Origin: Bradyrhizobium diazoefficiens
Lineage (GTDB): Bacteria > Pseudomonadota > Alphaproteobacteria > Rhizobiales > Xanthobacteraceae
DNA: 64,000 bases
Reading direction: 5' to 3'
Assembly (NCBI RefSeq): GCF_016616885.1
Contig: NZ_CP067102.1
Coordinates: 7,964,501 to 8,028,500 of the forward strand
The position numbers were made by a program, and so were the translations under genes. The stretch's first letter is position 1. Every line of letters begins with the position of its first letter. This document shows, piece after piece, positions 1-6,702 of this stretch. The notes under the pieces were generated by a model. The model did no database searches, had not been told where the DNA came from, and was given only the letters and a program-made list of their open reading frames with translations.

Positions 1-1
1 G

Positions 2-502
2 GAAAACGCCTGGGCCAAATTCGAGCGCGCCGAGGTCGATATCGAGACGTTCGATCGTTTGTTCGCGGTGGAATCACTGGCGCTCGGCGCCGAGGTACGC
101 GGACGCGACGTGCTACCATTGCTTCAAGGCGATCTGCGTCCCGAGATGATCGAGGCCCTGAAGCGCATCAAGGCACAATTCAAGACCGGCTGCATCACCA
201 ACAATTTGCCGGCCAACGCAATCGGCAGCATGACCGGGCGCTCGCTCTACGTCGCCGAGGTGATGGTGCTGTTCGACCACGTCATCGAATCCGCCAAAAT
301 TGGCCTGCGTAAGCCGGACCCACGCATTTACCAGCTGATGGTCGAGACGCTGAAGGTCGATCCGAAGAACTGCGTTTATCTCGACGACCTCGGTGTCAAT
401 TTGAAGCCCGCGCGCGAGATGGGCATGACCACGATCAAGGTCACGAGCGGCGCGCAGGCGATCGCCGAACTCGAGGCGGCGACGGGGGTGACGCTGCAGT
501 AG
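2..502 (+). CDS. HAD-IA family hydrolase, 5' end cut off by the window
   Basis: The reading frame is already open at base 2, so the N-terminal part with the nucleophile motif DxDxT lies outside the window. What remains shows the rest of a haloacid-dehalogenase subfamily IA phosphatase: the motif II Thr in the GCITNN segment, the motif III Lys in IGLRKPDPRIY, and the motif IV acidic pair in VYLDDLGVNLKPAREMGM. Members of this family usually dephosphorylate small metabolites in the cytoplasm. The exact substrate cannot be told from this fragment. An in-frame TTG at 59 is only an internal codon. A large palindromic repeat follows 12 bases after the stop. Confidence 0.8.
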   Translation, partial: ENAWAKFERAEVDIETFDRLFAVESLALGAEVRGRDVLPLLQGDLRPEMIEALKRIKAQFKTGCITNNLPANAIGSMTGRSLYVAEVMVLFDHVIESAKIGLRKPDPRIYQLMVETLKVDPKNCVYLDDLGVNLKPAREMGMTTIKVTSGAQAIAELEAATGVTLQ

Positions 503-513
503 CGCATCATTCT

Positions 514-595
514 CCGTCATTGCGAGCGCAGCGAAGCAATCCAGAATCTTTCCGCGGAGGGACTCTGGATTGCTTCGCTGCGCTCGCAATGACGG
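514..595. repeat. Perfect 31-bp inverted repeat (Bradyrhizobium-type palindromic element)
   Basis: Left arm 514-544 and right arm 565-595 are exact reverse complements over 31 bases, separated by a 20-base spacer (545-564) that contains a further imperfect extension of the stem. The arm core reads cattgcgagcgcagcgaagc. It lies between the convergent HAD gene and mtnA, so it could act as a bidirectional terminator, but elements of this type are dispersed repeats in Bradyrhizobium and relatives. Confidence 0.9.
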
Positions 596-622
596 CTGTA
601 GCGCGATATCACCGAAGCAAAC

Positions 623-1732
623 CTACTCCTCCGCTCGGGCGATCCGCTCTGGAAATGCAGCCGCCAGCGAGGCGCGGCCGGGCTTCAACACGCCGCGCTC
701 GGTGATCAGGCCGGTGACGAGGCGCGCCGGCGTCACGTCGAAGGCATAGTTTGCGACCGGCGAACCCTGCGGCACGATGCGCACCGTTTCCAATCGACCA
801 TCGGCCGTGCGGCCGGTCATGTCGGTGACCTCAGTGCCGCTGCGCTGCTCAATCGGGATATCCCGGATACCGTCATCGACCGCGAAATCGATCGTCGGCG
901 ACGGCAGCGCGACGTAGAACGGCACGCCGTTGTCATGTGCGGCGAGCGCCTTCAGATAAGTCCCGATCTTGTTGCAGACGTCACCATTGGCGGCGACGCG
1001 ATCGGTGCCGACAATGGCGAGATCGACCATGCCATGCTGCATCAGATGCCCGCCGGTGTTGTCGGGGATCACCGTGTGCGGCACGCCGTGATGACCGAGC
1101 TCCCAGGCGGTGAGCGAAGCGCCCTGATTGCGCGGGCGGGTCTCGTCGACCCAGACATGGACCTTGATGCCGCGCTCATGCGCAAGATAGATCGGCGCCG
1201 TCGCGGTGCCCCAGTCGACGGTGGCAAGCCAGCCGGCGTTGCAGTGGGTCAGCACGTTGACGGTTTCGCCCGGTCGCTTCTTCGCGACGATCGCCTCGAT
1301 CAGTGCAAAACCGTTGGCGGCGATACCACGGTTGATCTCGACATCCTGCTCGACGATCTCGTCGGCGCGGGCGTACGCCGCTTCCGCACGTTCGACCGGA
1401 TCGATCGGCGCAAGCGTCGCGCGCATCTCGTCCAGCGCCCATTTCAGATTGATCGCGGTCGGCCGCGCCACGACCAGCGTGTCGTAGGCGCGCTTCAGGC
1501 CCGCATCGGAGGCATCCTCGCGCATCGCAAGTGCCATGCCATAAGCCGCCGTCGCGCCGATCAGCGGTGCGCCACGAACCAGCATGTCGCGGATCGCAAC
1601 TGCCGCGTCTTCGCACGAGGTCAGCTTTGCAACGATGAATTCATGCGGCAGCCTGCGCTGGTCGATCGCGCCGACCGACCAGCCGTCGCGCTCGCGCCAG
1701 ATGCTGCGGAAATGTTTGCCGTCGACCTTCAT
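623..1732 (-). CDS. mtnA: S-methyl-5-thioribose-1-phosphate isomerase MtnA
   Basis: The 369-aa protein converts 5-methylthioribose-1-phosphate to 5-methylthioribulose-1-phosphate in the methionine salvage pathway (cytoplasm). It belongs to the eIF2B-like aldose isomerase family. The catalytic Cys164 lies in [10 protein letters not shown] and the catalytic Asp244 in [11 protein letters not shown], and the substrate loop [13 protein letters not shown] is at 53-65. Length matches the family. The gene lies 18 bases downstream of mtnP on the same strand, so the two almost certainly form one operon that handles consecutive steps. Later salvage enzymes (mtnB, C, D) are not in the window. Confidence 0.96.
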   Translation of the reverse strand: MKVDGKHFRSIWRERDGWSVGAIDQRRLPHEFIVAKLTSCEDAAVAIRDMLVRGAPLIGATAAYGMALAMREDASDAGLKRAYDTLVVARPTAINLKWALDEMRATLAPIDPVERAEAAYARADEIVEQDVEINRGIAANGFALIEAIVAKKRPGETVNVLTHCNAGWLATVDWGTATAPIYLAHERGIKVHVWVDETRPRNQGASLTAWELGHHGVPHTVIPDNTGGHLMQHGMVDLAIVGTDRVAANGDVCNKIGTYLKALAAHDNGVPFYVALPSPTIDFAVDDGIRDIPIEQRSGTEVTDMTGRTADGRLETVRIVPQGSPVANYAFDVTPARLVTGLITERGVLKPGRASLAAAFPERIARAEE

Positions 1733-1750
1733 GGCATTCTGCCTTTCGTC

Positions 1751-2626
1751 TCAACCGCGCAGGATGCGCCCGGCCACTGCGTCGAGCTTCTTCAGAAGCT
1801 CGGGATCGCGCGCTTCGGACGCGGTGATCAGCGCGGTGTCGAGTGCACGGTCCGAGCCGATCGGGCACGGTTCATGCTCGCGCGGAAAATCCTTGGCAAG
1901 GCGAGCCACCAGCGCCTTGGCCTTGTCGGCGTTGGACGTCAGCACGCGGATGATATCCTGCACGGTGACAGCGTCGTGATCGGGATGCCAGCAGTCGAAA
2001 TCCGTCACCATCGCGACGGTCGCGTAGCAAATCTCGGCCTCGCGGGCGAGTTTTGCTTCGGGCATGTTGGTCATGCCGATCACGGAATAGCCCAGCGTCT
2101 TGTAGGTCATGCTCTCCGCATAAGTGGAGAATTGCGGCCCCTCCATGCAGACATAGGTGCCGCCCCGCGCGATCGCGATGCCCTCGGCCCCGGCCGCCGC
2201 GGCAAGGTGAATCCGCAGCCGCGGCGAGACCGGATGCGCCATCGAGACATGCGCAACGCAGCCTTTGCCGAAGAATGAGCTCTCGCGCTTGTGGGTGCGG
2301 TCGACGAACTGGTCGACGAGAACGAAGGTGCCGGGCGGCATCTCTTCCTTGAAGGAACCGCAAGCCGACAGCGAGATCAGGTCGGTGACGCCGGCCCGCT
2401 TCAGCACGTCGATATTGGCGCGGTAGTTGATGTCGGAGGGTGACAGGCGGTGGCCCTTGTCATGGCGCGGCAGGAACACGATCGGCAGGCCTGCGATGGT
2501 GCCACGTCGTACCGGCGCCGACGACTCGCCCCAGGGGCTCTTGATCACCGCTTCGTGCGCGCTCTCGAGCCCCGGCAAATCGTAGATGCCGGAGCCGCCG
2601 ATGATGCCCAATACCGCCTGCGTCAT
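1751..2626 (-). CDS. mtnP: S-methyl-5'-thioadenosine phosphorylase MtnP
   Basis: The 291-aa enzyme phosphorolyses methylthioadenosine (the by-product of polyamine and homoserine-lactone synthesis) to adenine and methylthioribose-1-phosphate, the substrate of the next gene product MtnA. It is a PNP/MTAP family phosphorylase: the phosphate-binding GIIGGSGIYDL is at the N-terminus, FLPRHDKGH follows, and the substrate-binding region is YVCMEGPQFSTYAES. The C-terminal part contains the DFDCWH segment typical of MtnP. The ATG at 2626 is the first codon that gives a full-length N-terminus. Confidence 0.96.
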   Translation of the reverse strand: MTQAVLGIIGGSGIYDLPGLESAHEAVIKSPWGESSAPVRRGTIAGLPIVFLPRHDKGHRLSPSDINYRANIDVLKRAGVTDLISLSACGSFKEEMPPGTFVLVDQFVDRTHKRESSFFGKGCVAHVSMAHPVSPRLRIHLAAAAGAEGIAIARGGTYVCMEGPQFSTYAESMTYKTLGYSVIGMTNMPEAKLAREAEICYATVAMVTDFDCWHPDHDAVTVQDIIRVLTSNADKAKALVARLAKDFPREHEPCPIGSDRALDTALITASEARDPELLKKLDAVAGRILRG

Positions 2627-2734
2627 GCCTGCTCCACCCTGTCAGCTACGTGCGACATGGTTAAGCTATGCCAGTTTTGCGGAGGTTTTGGAACGGGGTG
2701 GTGGGACCCTGGGGGGAGGCGGGGTATACTTAAC

Positions 2735-3007
2735 CTAAGCCGCGGTTGCCAGCTTCAGCTGGGTGGCAACCATCCGCTCCAGCGTCTCGACGGACTGGAA
2801 ATTCTCCGGCGTGATCTCGGTTTGCGGAATCGTGAAGTCGAACTCGGCTTCGACGCCCAGCATCAGATTGACCATGTCCATCGAGGTCAGGCCGGCATCG
2901 ACGAGTTTCGTCGACGGCGTGACATCGGCGGCGAGCGAGTTCTGCGCGAGGATGCCCTTCACCAGCTTGGTGATGCGATTGCGCAAATCGGTATCGAAGG
3001 CCTGCAT
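2735..3007 (-). CDS. Acyl-carrier-protein-like protein; probable aminoacyl carrier protein
   Basis: A 90-aa protein from the ATG at 3007; the frame is open to 3082, but the extra 25 residues do not look like a carrier-protein helix I. It is a four-helix carrier protein with the phosphopantetheine attachment serine at Ser42 in DAGLTSMDMVNLM, where the usual DSL is replaced by TSM. It is acidic (VEAEFDF, ITPENF) as expected for partner-protein contacts. It is divergently arranged with the gene for a carrier-protein-specific amino acid ligase (4638-5618). In B. japonicum such small carrier proteins sit beside the ligase and receive glycine on the pantetheine thiol. I infer the same role here. 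It is unlikely to be the housekeeping fatty-acid ACP, whose motif is DSLD. Confidence 0.85.
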   Translation of the reverse strand: MQAFDTDLRNRITKLVKGILAQNSLAADVTPSTKLVDAGLTSMDMVNLMLGVEAEFDFTIPQTEITPENFQSVETLERMVATQLKLATAA

Positions 3008-3365
3008 CGGCAAATTCCCATGTGTCTCTAAAAGGTCGGGCCGGTTGCCGGGTACGATGGGCACGGCAGAGCGATCCCGCAATGGGCGTCACCATTACTT
3101 CGCGTTTCTTAGTAAACGATGACTCAGATTGTCTGGAATTCAGGCTTCTTCCAGAACCCTAACGCGGCCGCGGAAATTCGGGTCATGCGAACAACCCGAC
3201 CTTAACTGTTCGCTCGGAATGTGACTTCGTTTACCCTCTATTTCATCGACGAATTTGAATTAAATCCGTAGCCTCGTCTCATAAGCAAAGATGGTCGAAG
3301 GATCGCTGCTGCGGCATCGCGAATGATGCCGGCGATCCCTAACGACGAAGCGGAGGCGGACAAGC
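3008..3365. promoter_or_regulatory. Divergent control region of the aminoacyl-carrier-protein cassette
   Basis: This 358-base intergenic region separates the carrier-protein gene (minus) from the flavoprotein gene (plus) and must hold both promoters. It is more AT-rich than its surroundings. An 8-bp sequence occurs twice in inverted orientation, GTAAACGA at 3112-3119 and TCGTTTAC at 3227-3234, one copy towards each gene. That would suit a shared regulator, but 8 bp could also match by chance. No coding region is supported here. The flavoprotein has a GGAGG ribosome site at 3352-3356. Confidence 0.4.
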
Positions 3366-4583
3366 ATGAACGTGCGTGAAGCAGTCCTCACTGTCGACGA
3401 AACGCAGCCGAGCCTTCTCGAGCACGGCCCCTCTTTGGTCGAGCGCGCGATGCGCACCGCCAGCGTGGCTGCGGCCGACGCCGATGGCGTCGATCGCGAC
3501 GCCCGCTTCCCGCACAAGGCATTCGATGCCGCGCGTGAGCAAAAGCTGCTCGGCGTCATGATCCCGGTCGAGTTCGGCGGCTTCGGCGCATCGATCTACG
3601 ACGTCACCGACATCTGCTACACGCTCGGGCGCGCCTGCGCCTCGACCGCGATGATCTACGCAATGCACCAGACCAAGGTCGCCTGCGTCGTCAGGCATGG
3701 CCACGGTATTCCCTGGATGGAAACCGTCATGCGCCGGGTCGCTCGCGACCAGTGGCTGCTCGCCTCCTCCACCACCGAAGGCCAGAACGGCGGCAACATC
3801 CGCGCCAGCGCGGCCGCGGTCGACCACGCCGGCGACACCGTCTCGCTGGTACGCGACGCCACAGTGATCTCCTACGGCGCCCAAGCCGACGGCCTCGTCA
3901 CCATCGCCCGCCGCGCCACCGAGGCCGCGGCTTCCGACCAGGTGCTGCTGGCGCTCGCCAAGGACGATTATTCGCTCAAGCAGACGCAGGGCTGGGAAAC
4001 GCTTGGCATGCGCGGCACCTGCTCGACCGGCTTCGAGCTGAAGGTCGATTGCCCCGCCGACCGGGTCTTCCCGGAAGCCTATGACAAGATCCACGCGCAG
4101 ACCATGACGCCGTTCGCGCATCTGTGCTGGTCGTCGACCTGGGCCGGTATTGCCGCCGCCTCGGTCACGCGTGCGCAGGCATTCGTTCGCAAGGCGGCCC
4201 GCACCTCCGGTGATCAGATGCCGCCGGCGGCCGCGCACTTCACCGCCGCGAAAATGTCGCTGGCGAAACTGCGCGCGCTGATCGCGGCCAATCTCGACGC
4301 CTTCGCTCGCGCCGAACATGACGAGCGCGCGCTCAGCTCGCTCGACTTCCAATCCTCGATCACGCTGTTGAAAGTGCAGGCCTCGGAGCTCGCGGTCGAG
4401 ACCGTGATGCATGCGATGCGCACTGCGGGCCTGTCCGGCTATCGTAACGACGGCGAGTTCACGATGGGGCGCCATCTTCGCGACGTGCTGTCGTCGCCGA
4501 TCATGATCAACAACGATCGCATTCTGGCCAATGCCGCCACCTCGACCCTGATGAGCGGCGTGCCGACGAGCCTTCGCGACTAA
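3366..4583 (+). CDS. Acyl-CoA-dehydrogenase-fold flavoprotein of the aminoacyl-carrier-protein cassette
   Basis: A 405-aa protein with the acyl-CoA dehydrogenase fold: N-terminal helical domain (about 20-130), beta domain (about 130-240, with LLASSTTEGQNGGNIRAS in the FAD-contact region) and C-terminal helical domain (about 250-395). Start ATG at 3366 with GGAGG ten bases ahead. The usual catalytic Glu is not evident: the place of the YEGT motif reads SSPIMINNDRI (376-386), and the helix-G alternative reads HLCWSSTWAGIAA (252-264). This resembles flavin N- or C-monooxygenases and other non-classical members more than beta-oxidation enzymes. Related flavoproteins (PltE, RedW) oxidise prolyl groups on carrier proteins, so the substrate may be an aminoacyl-S-carrier protein. 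That is inference. The ligase gene follows after 54 bases. Confidence 0.8.
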   Translation: MNVREAVLTVDETQPSLLEHGPSLVERAMRTASVAAADADGVDRDARFPHKAFDAAREQKLLGVMIPVEFGGFGASIYDVTDICYTLGRACASTAMIYAMHQTKVACVVRHGHGIPWMETVMRRVARDQWLLASSTTEGQNGGNIRASAAAVDHAGDTVSLVRDATVISYGAQADGLVTIARRATEAAASDQVLLALAKDDYSLKQTQGWETLGMRGTCSTGFELKVDCPADRVFPEAYDKIHAQTMTPFAHLCWSSTWAGIAAASVTRAQAFVRKAARTSGDQMPPAAAHFTAAKMSLAKLRALIAANLDAFARAEHDERALSSLDFQSSITLLKVQASELAVETVMHAMRTAGLSGYRNDGEFTMGRHLRDVLSSPIMINNDRILANAATSTLMSGVPTSLRD

Positions 4584-4637
4584 GTGCTTGGCGACCAAAT
4601 CAACAACAACAATTTCGAGATAGCAGGACATCGAACC

Positions 4638-5618
4638 ATGAACATTGCCGTCCTCCCCAATTCGCCCGAGACCGCACCGCAGATCGTCGATCCGCTCGAT
4701 CATCTCGCCGACAAGCTGTTCCACCGCATGGGCTCGGACGGCGTTTACGCCCGTACCGCGCTCTATGAGGGCATCGTCGAGAAGCTCGCCGCGCTGATCA
4801 CCAGCAATCGCGAAGCCGGCACCGAGGTGATGCGCTTCCCGCCGGTGATGAGCCGCGCCCAGCTGGAAAAGTCCGGCTACCTCAAGAGCTTTCCGAACCT
4901 GCTCGGCTGCGTCTGCGGCCTGCATGGCACCGAACGCGAGATCAACGCCGCGGTGAGCCGCTTCGATGCCGGCGGCGACTGGACTTCGTCGCTCTCGCCG
5001 GCCGACCTCGTGCTGTCGCCGGCGGCCTGCTATCCCGTCTATCCGATCGCGGCGAGCCGAGGCCAGCTGCCGAAGGGCGGCCTGCGCTTCGACGTCGCTG
5101 CCGACTGCTTCCGTCGTGAGCCGTCAAAGCATCTCGACCGGCTGCAATCGTTCCGGATGCGCGAATATGTCTGCATCGGCACGCCCGATGACGTCGCCGA
5201 TTTCCGCGAGCGCTGGATGGTGCGCGCGCAGGCGATCGCGACCGATCTCGGCCTGACCTTCCGCGTCGACTATGCCAGCGACCCCTTCTTCGGCCGCGTC
5301 GGCCAGATGAAGGCGGTAAGCCAGAAGCAGCAGCAGCTCAAGTTCGAGCTCCTGATCCCGCTGCGCTCGGAAGAGCAGCCGACCGCCTGCATGAGCTTCA
5401 ACTATCACCGCGAACATTTCGGCACGACCTGGGGCATCCAGGACGCCAATGGCGAGCCCGCGCACACCGGCTGCGTCGCGTTCGGCATGGATCGCCTGGC
5501 GGTCGCGATGTTCCACACCCACGGCACTGATCTTTCCGCCTGGCCCGCCAAGGTGCAGGACATTCTGGGCCTACAGCCGCAGGTCGCGGCCGACGCCCAC
5601 GGCGAAGGCTGGCGCTAA
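4638..5618 (+). CDS. Amino acid:[carrier protein] ligase (truncated seryl-tRNA-synthetase homologue)
   Basis: A 326-aa class II aminoacyl-tRNA-synthetase-like enzyme without a tRNA-binding domain. It should activate an amino acid with ATP and load it on the phosphopantetheine of a carrier protein. Motif 2 is visible as CFRREPSKHLDRLQSFRMRE and motif 3 as GCVAFGMDRLAVAMF. Zinc ligands expected for the methanogenic-type SerRS core are Cys131, Glu176 and Cys279, at exactly the positions I recall for the B. japonicum glycine:carrier-protein ligase (bll0957), which is also 326 aa. That protein uses glycine; the specificity here is inferred. The ATG at 4638 has AGGA at 4625-4628; an in-frame GTG at 4584 is the less likely start. 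It lies in one operon with the flavoprotein before it. Confidence 0.92.
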   Translation: MNIAVLPNSPETAPQIVDPLDHLADKLFHRMGSDGVYARTALYEGIVEKLAALITSNREAGTEVMRFPPVMSRAQLEKSGYLKSFPNLLGCVCGLHGTEREINAAVSRFDAGGDWTSSLSPADLVLSPAACYPVYPIAASRGQLPKGGLRFDVAADCFRREPSKHLDRLQSFRMREYVCIGTPDDVADFRERWMVRAQAIATDLGLTFRVDYASDPFFGRVGQMKAVSQKQQQLKFELLIPLRSEEQPTACMSFNYHREHFGTTWGIQDANGEPAHTGCVAFGMDRLAVAMFHTHGTDLSAWPAKVQDILGLQPQVAADAHGEGWR

Positions 5619-5654
5619 GGTAAGAGGCCGACTATTTCCACGGGCAAGACGAGC

Positions 5655-6530
5655 GTGATCCATACCAAGGTCCGATGCCGCGAGATCACCGAAGCCGACG
5701 TCGATGCGGTCGCAGACCTGCTGACGCGTGGCTTCGTCGGCCGCTCGCGCAACTATTGGATCCAGGGTCTGCGCCGGCAGGCCTTCCGGCCCGTGCCGGA
5801 TGGCTATCCCCGCTTCGGCTACATGCTCGACAATGACGGCGAGCCGGTCGGCGTGCTGCTGCTGATCTACACCACGCGCAAGGACAGCGAGGAGACCGCC
5901 ATCCAGTGCAATCTGTCGAGCTGGTATGTCGAGCCGGCCTACCGCAATTACGCGTCGCTGCTCACCAAGATCGCGCAGCGGCACAAGCATGTGACGTACC
6001 TCAACATCAGCCCGGCGCCGCGAACCTGGCCGATCATCGAGACACAGGGCTTTCGCGCCTATTGCCGCGGCCTGTTCTTCTCAGTGCCGGCACTGTCGCG
6101 CGCCCCGCGCTGGAGCAAGATCGAGGTTATCTCGCAGCATACCAAGCAGATCGAGGGGCTATCCGACGAAGAGACCGAGCTGCTGACCCGCCACGCGCGC
6201 TACAGTTGCCTGAGCCTGGTTTGCCGCACGCCGAAGGGCGTCTTCCCCTTTATCCTGCAATCGGTGCGCATCCGCCGCGGTTTCATCGCGCCGCCGGTGA
6301 TGCAACTGATCTACTGTCGCAGCGCCGCCGAATACGCCGCCTGCGCCGGCCGCATCGGCCGGCTGCTGTTGCGGCTGGGCAAGATCTCGGTGATCGTCGA
6401 TTCAAACGAGCCCATCCCCGGCCTTGTCGGCATTTATACCGAGCGGCGCGGCCGCAAATATTTCAAGGGCCCGCATCGTCCGCGCTTGGCCGACCTCACG
6501 GATACGGAACTGGTGCTGTACGGGCCGTAG
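5655..6530 (+). CDS. GNAT-like acyltransferase-fold protein downstream of the ligase
   Basis: A 291-aa protein starting at GTG 5655, 36 bases after the ligase stop and probably in the same operon. The N-terminal 110 residues (CREITEADVDAVADLLTRGF, then GEPVGVLLLIYT and LSSWYVEPAYRNYASLL) look like an N-acetyltransferase (GNAT) fold. The middle segment FRAYCRGLFF is reminiscent of the end of that fold. The C-terminal half (about 150-291) is unfamiliar. No transmembrane segment or signal peptide is evident. Context suggests a transferase that takes the aminoacyl group from the carrier protein or modifies the product, but this is not proven by sequence. Confidence 0.65.
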   Translation: MIHTKVRCREITEADVDAVADLLTRGFVGRSRNYWIQGLRRQAFRPVPDGYPRFGYMLDNDGEPVGVLLLIYTTRKDSEETAIQCNLSSWYVEPAYRNYASLLTKIAQRHKHVTYLNISPAPRTWPIIETQGFRAYCRGLFFSVPALSRAPRWSKIEVISQHTKQIEGLSDEETELLTRHARYSCLSLVCRTPKGVFPFILQSVRIRRGFIAPPVMQLIYCRSAAEYAACAGRIGRLLLRLGKISVIVDSNEPIPGLVGIYTERRGRKYFKGPHRPRLADLTDTELVLYGP

Positions 6531-6702
6531 AGGCGGTACGCGCGCACGACACCGGGATCTGTTGCTGGGTGCGAGGCCTCTCTTCATCACCAGTCACCCT
6601 CCGTAAACTACGGCGCTTAAGGGAATTTTCCCGCCTCTTCGCTACGCTCAGGGGCTGAATTACGTTGCGTTAGTCTATTGCCACCGAGATCCCGCTGATT
6701 CC

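Noticed and set aside
514..595. A CRISPR repeat or transposon end was considered for the palindrome
   Set aside because: There is a single unit with no regularly spaced copies, no cas genes, and no transposase nearby.
4584..4637. An 18-residue N-terminal extension of the ligase from a GTG start
   Set aside because: The ATG at 4638 has a better ribosome site (AGGA) and gives the exact family length and residue numbering.
3339..4925. A 528-codon open frame on the minus strand opposite the flavoprotein and ligase genes
   Set aside because: It is a shadow of GC-rich coding sequence. The translation is rich in Arg, Gly and His with no family motifs, while the plus-strand frames match known families.
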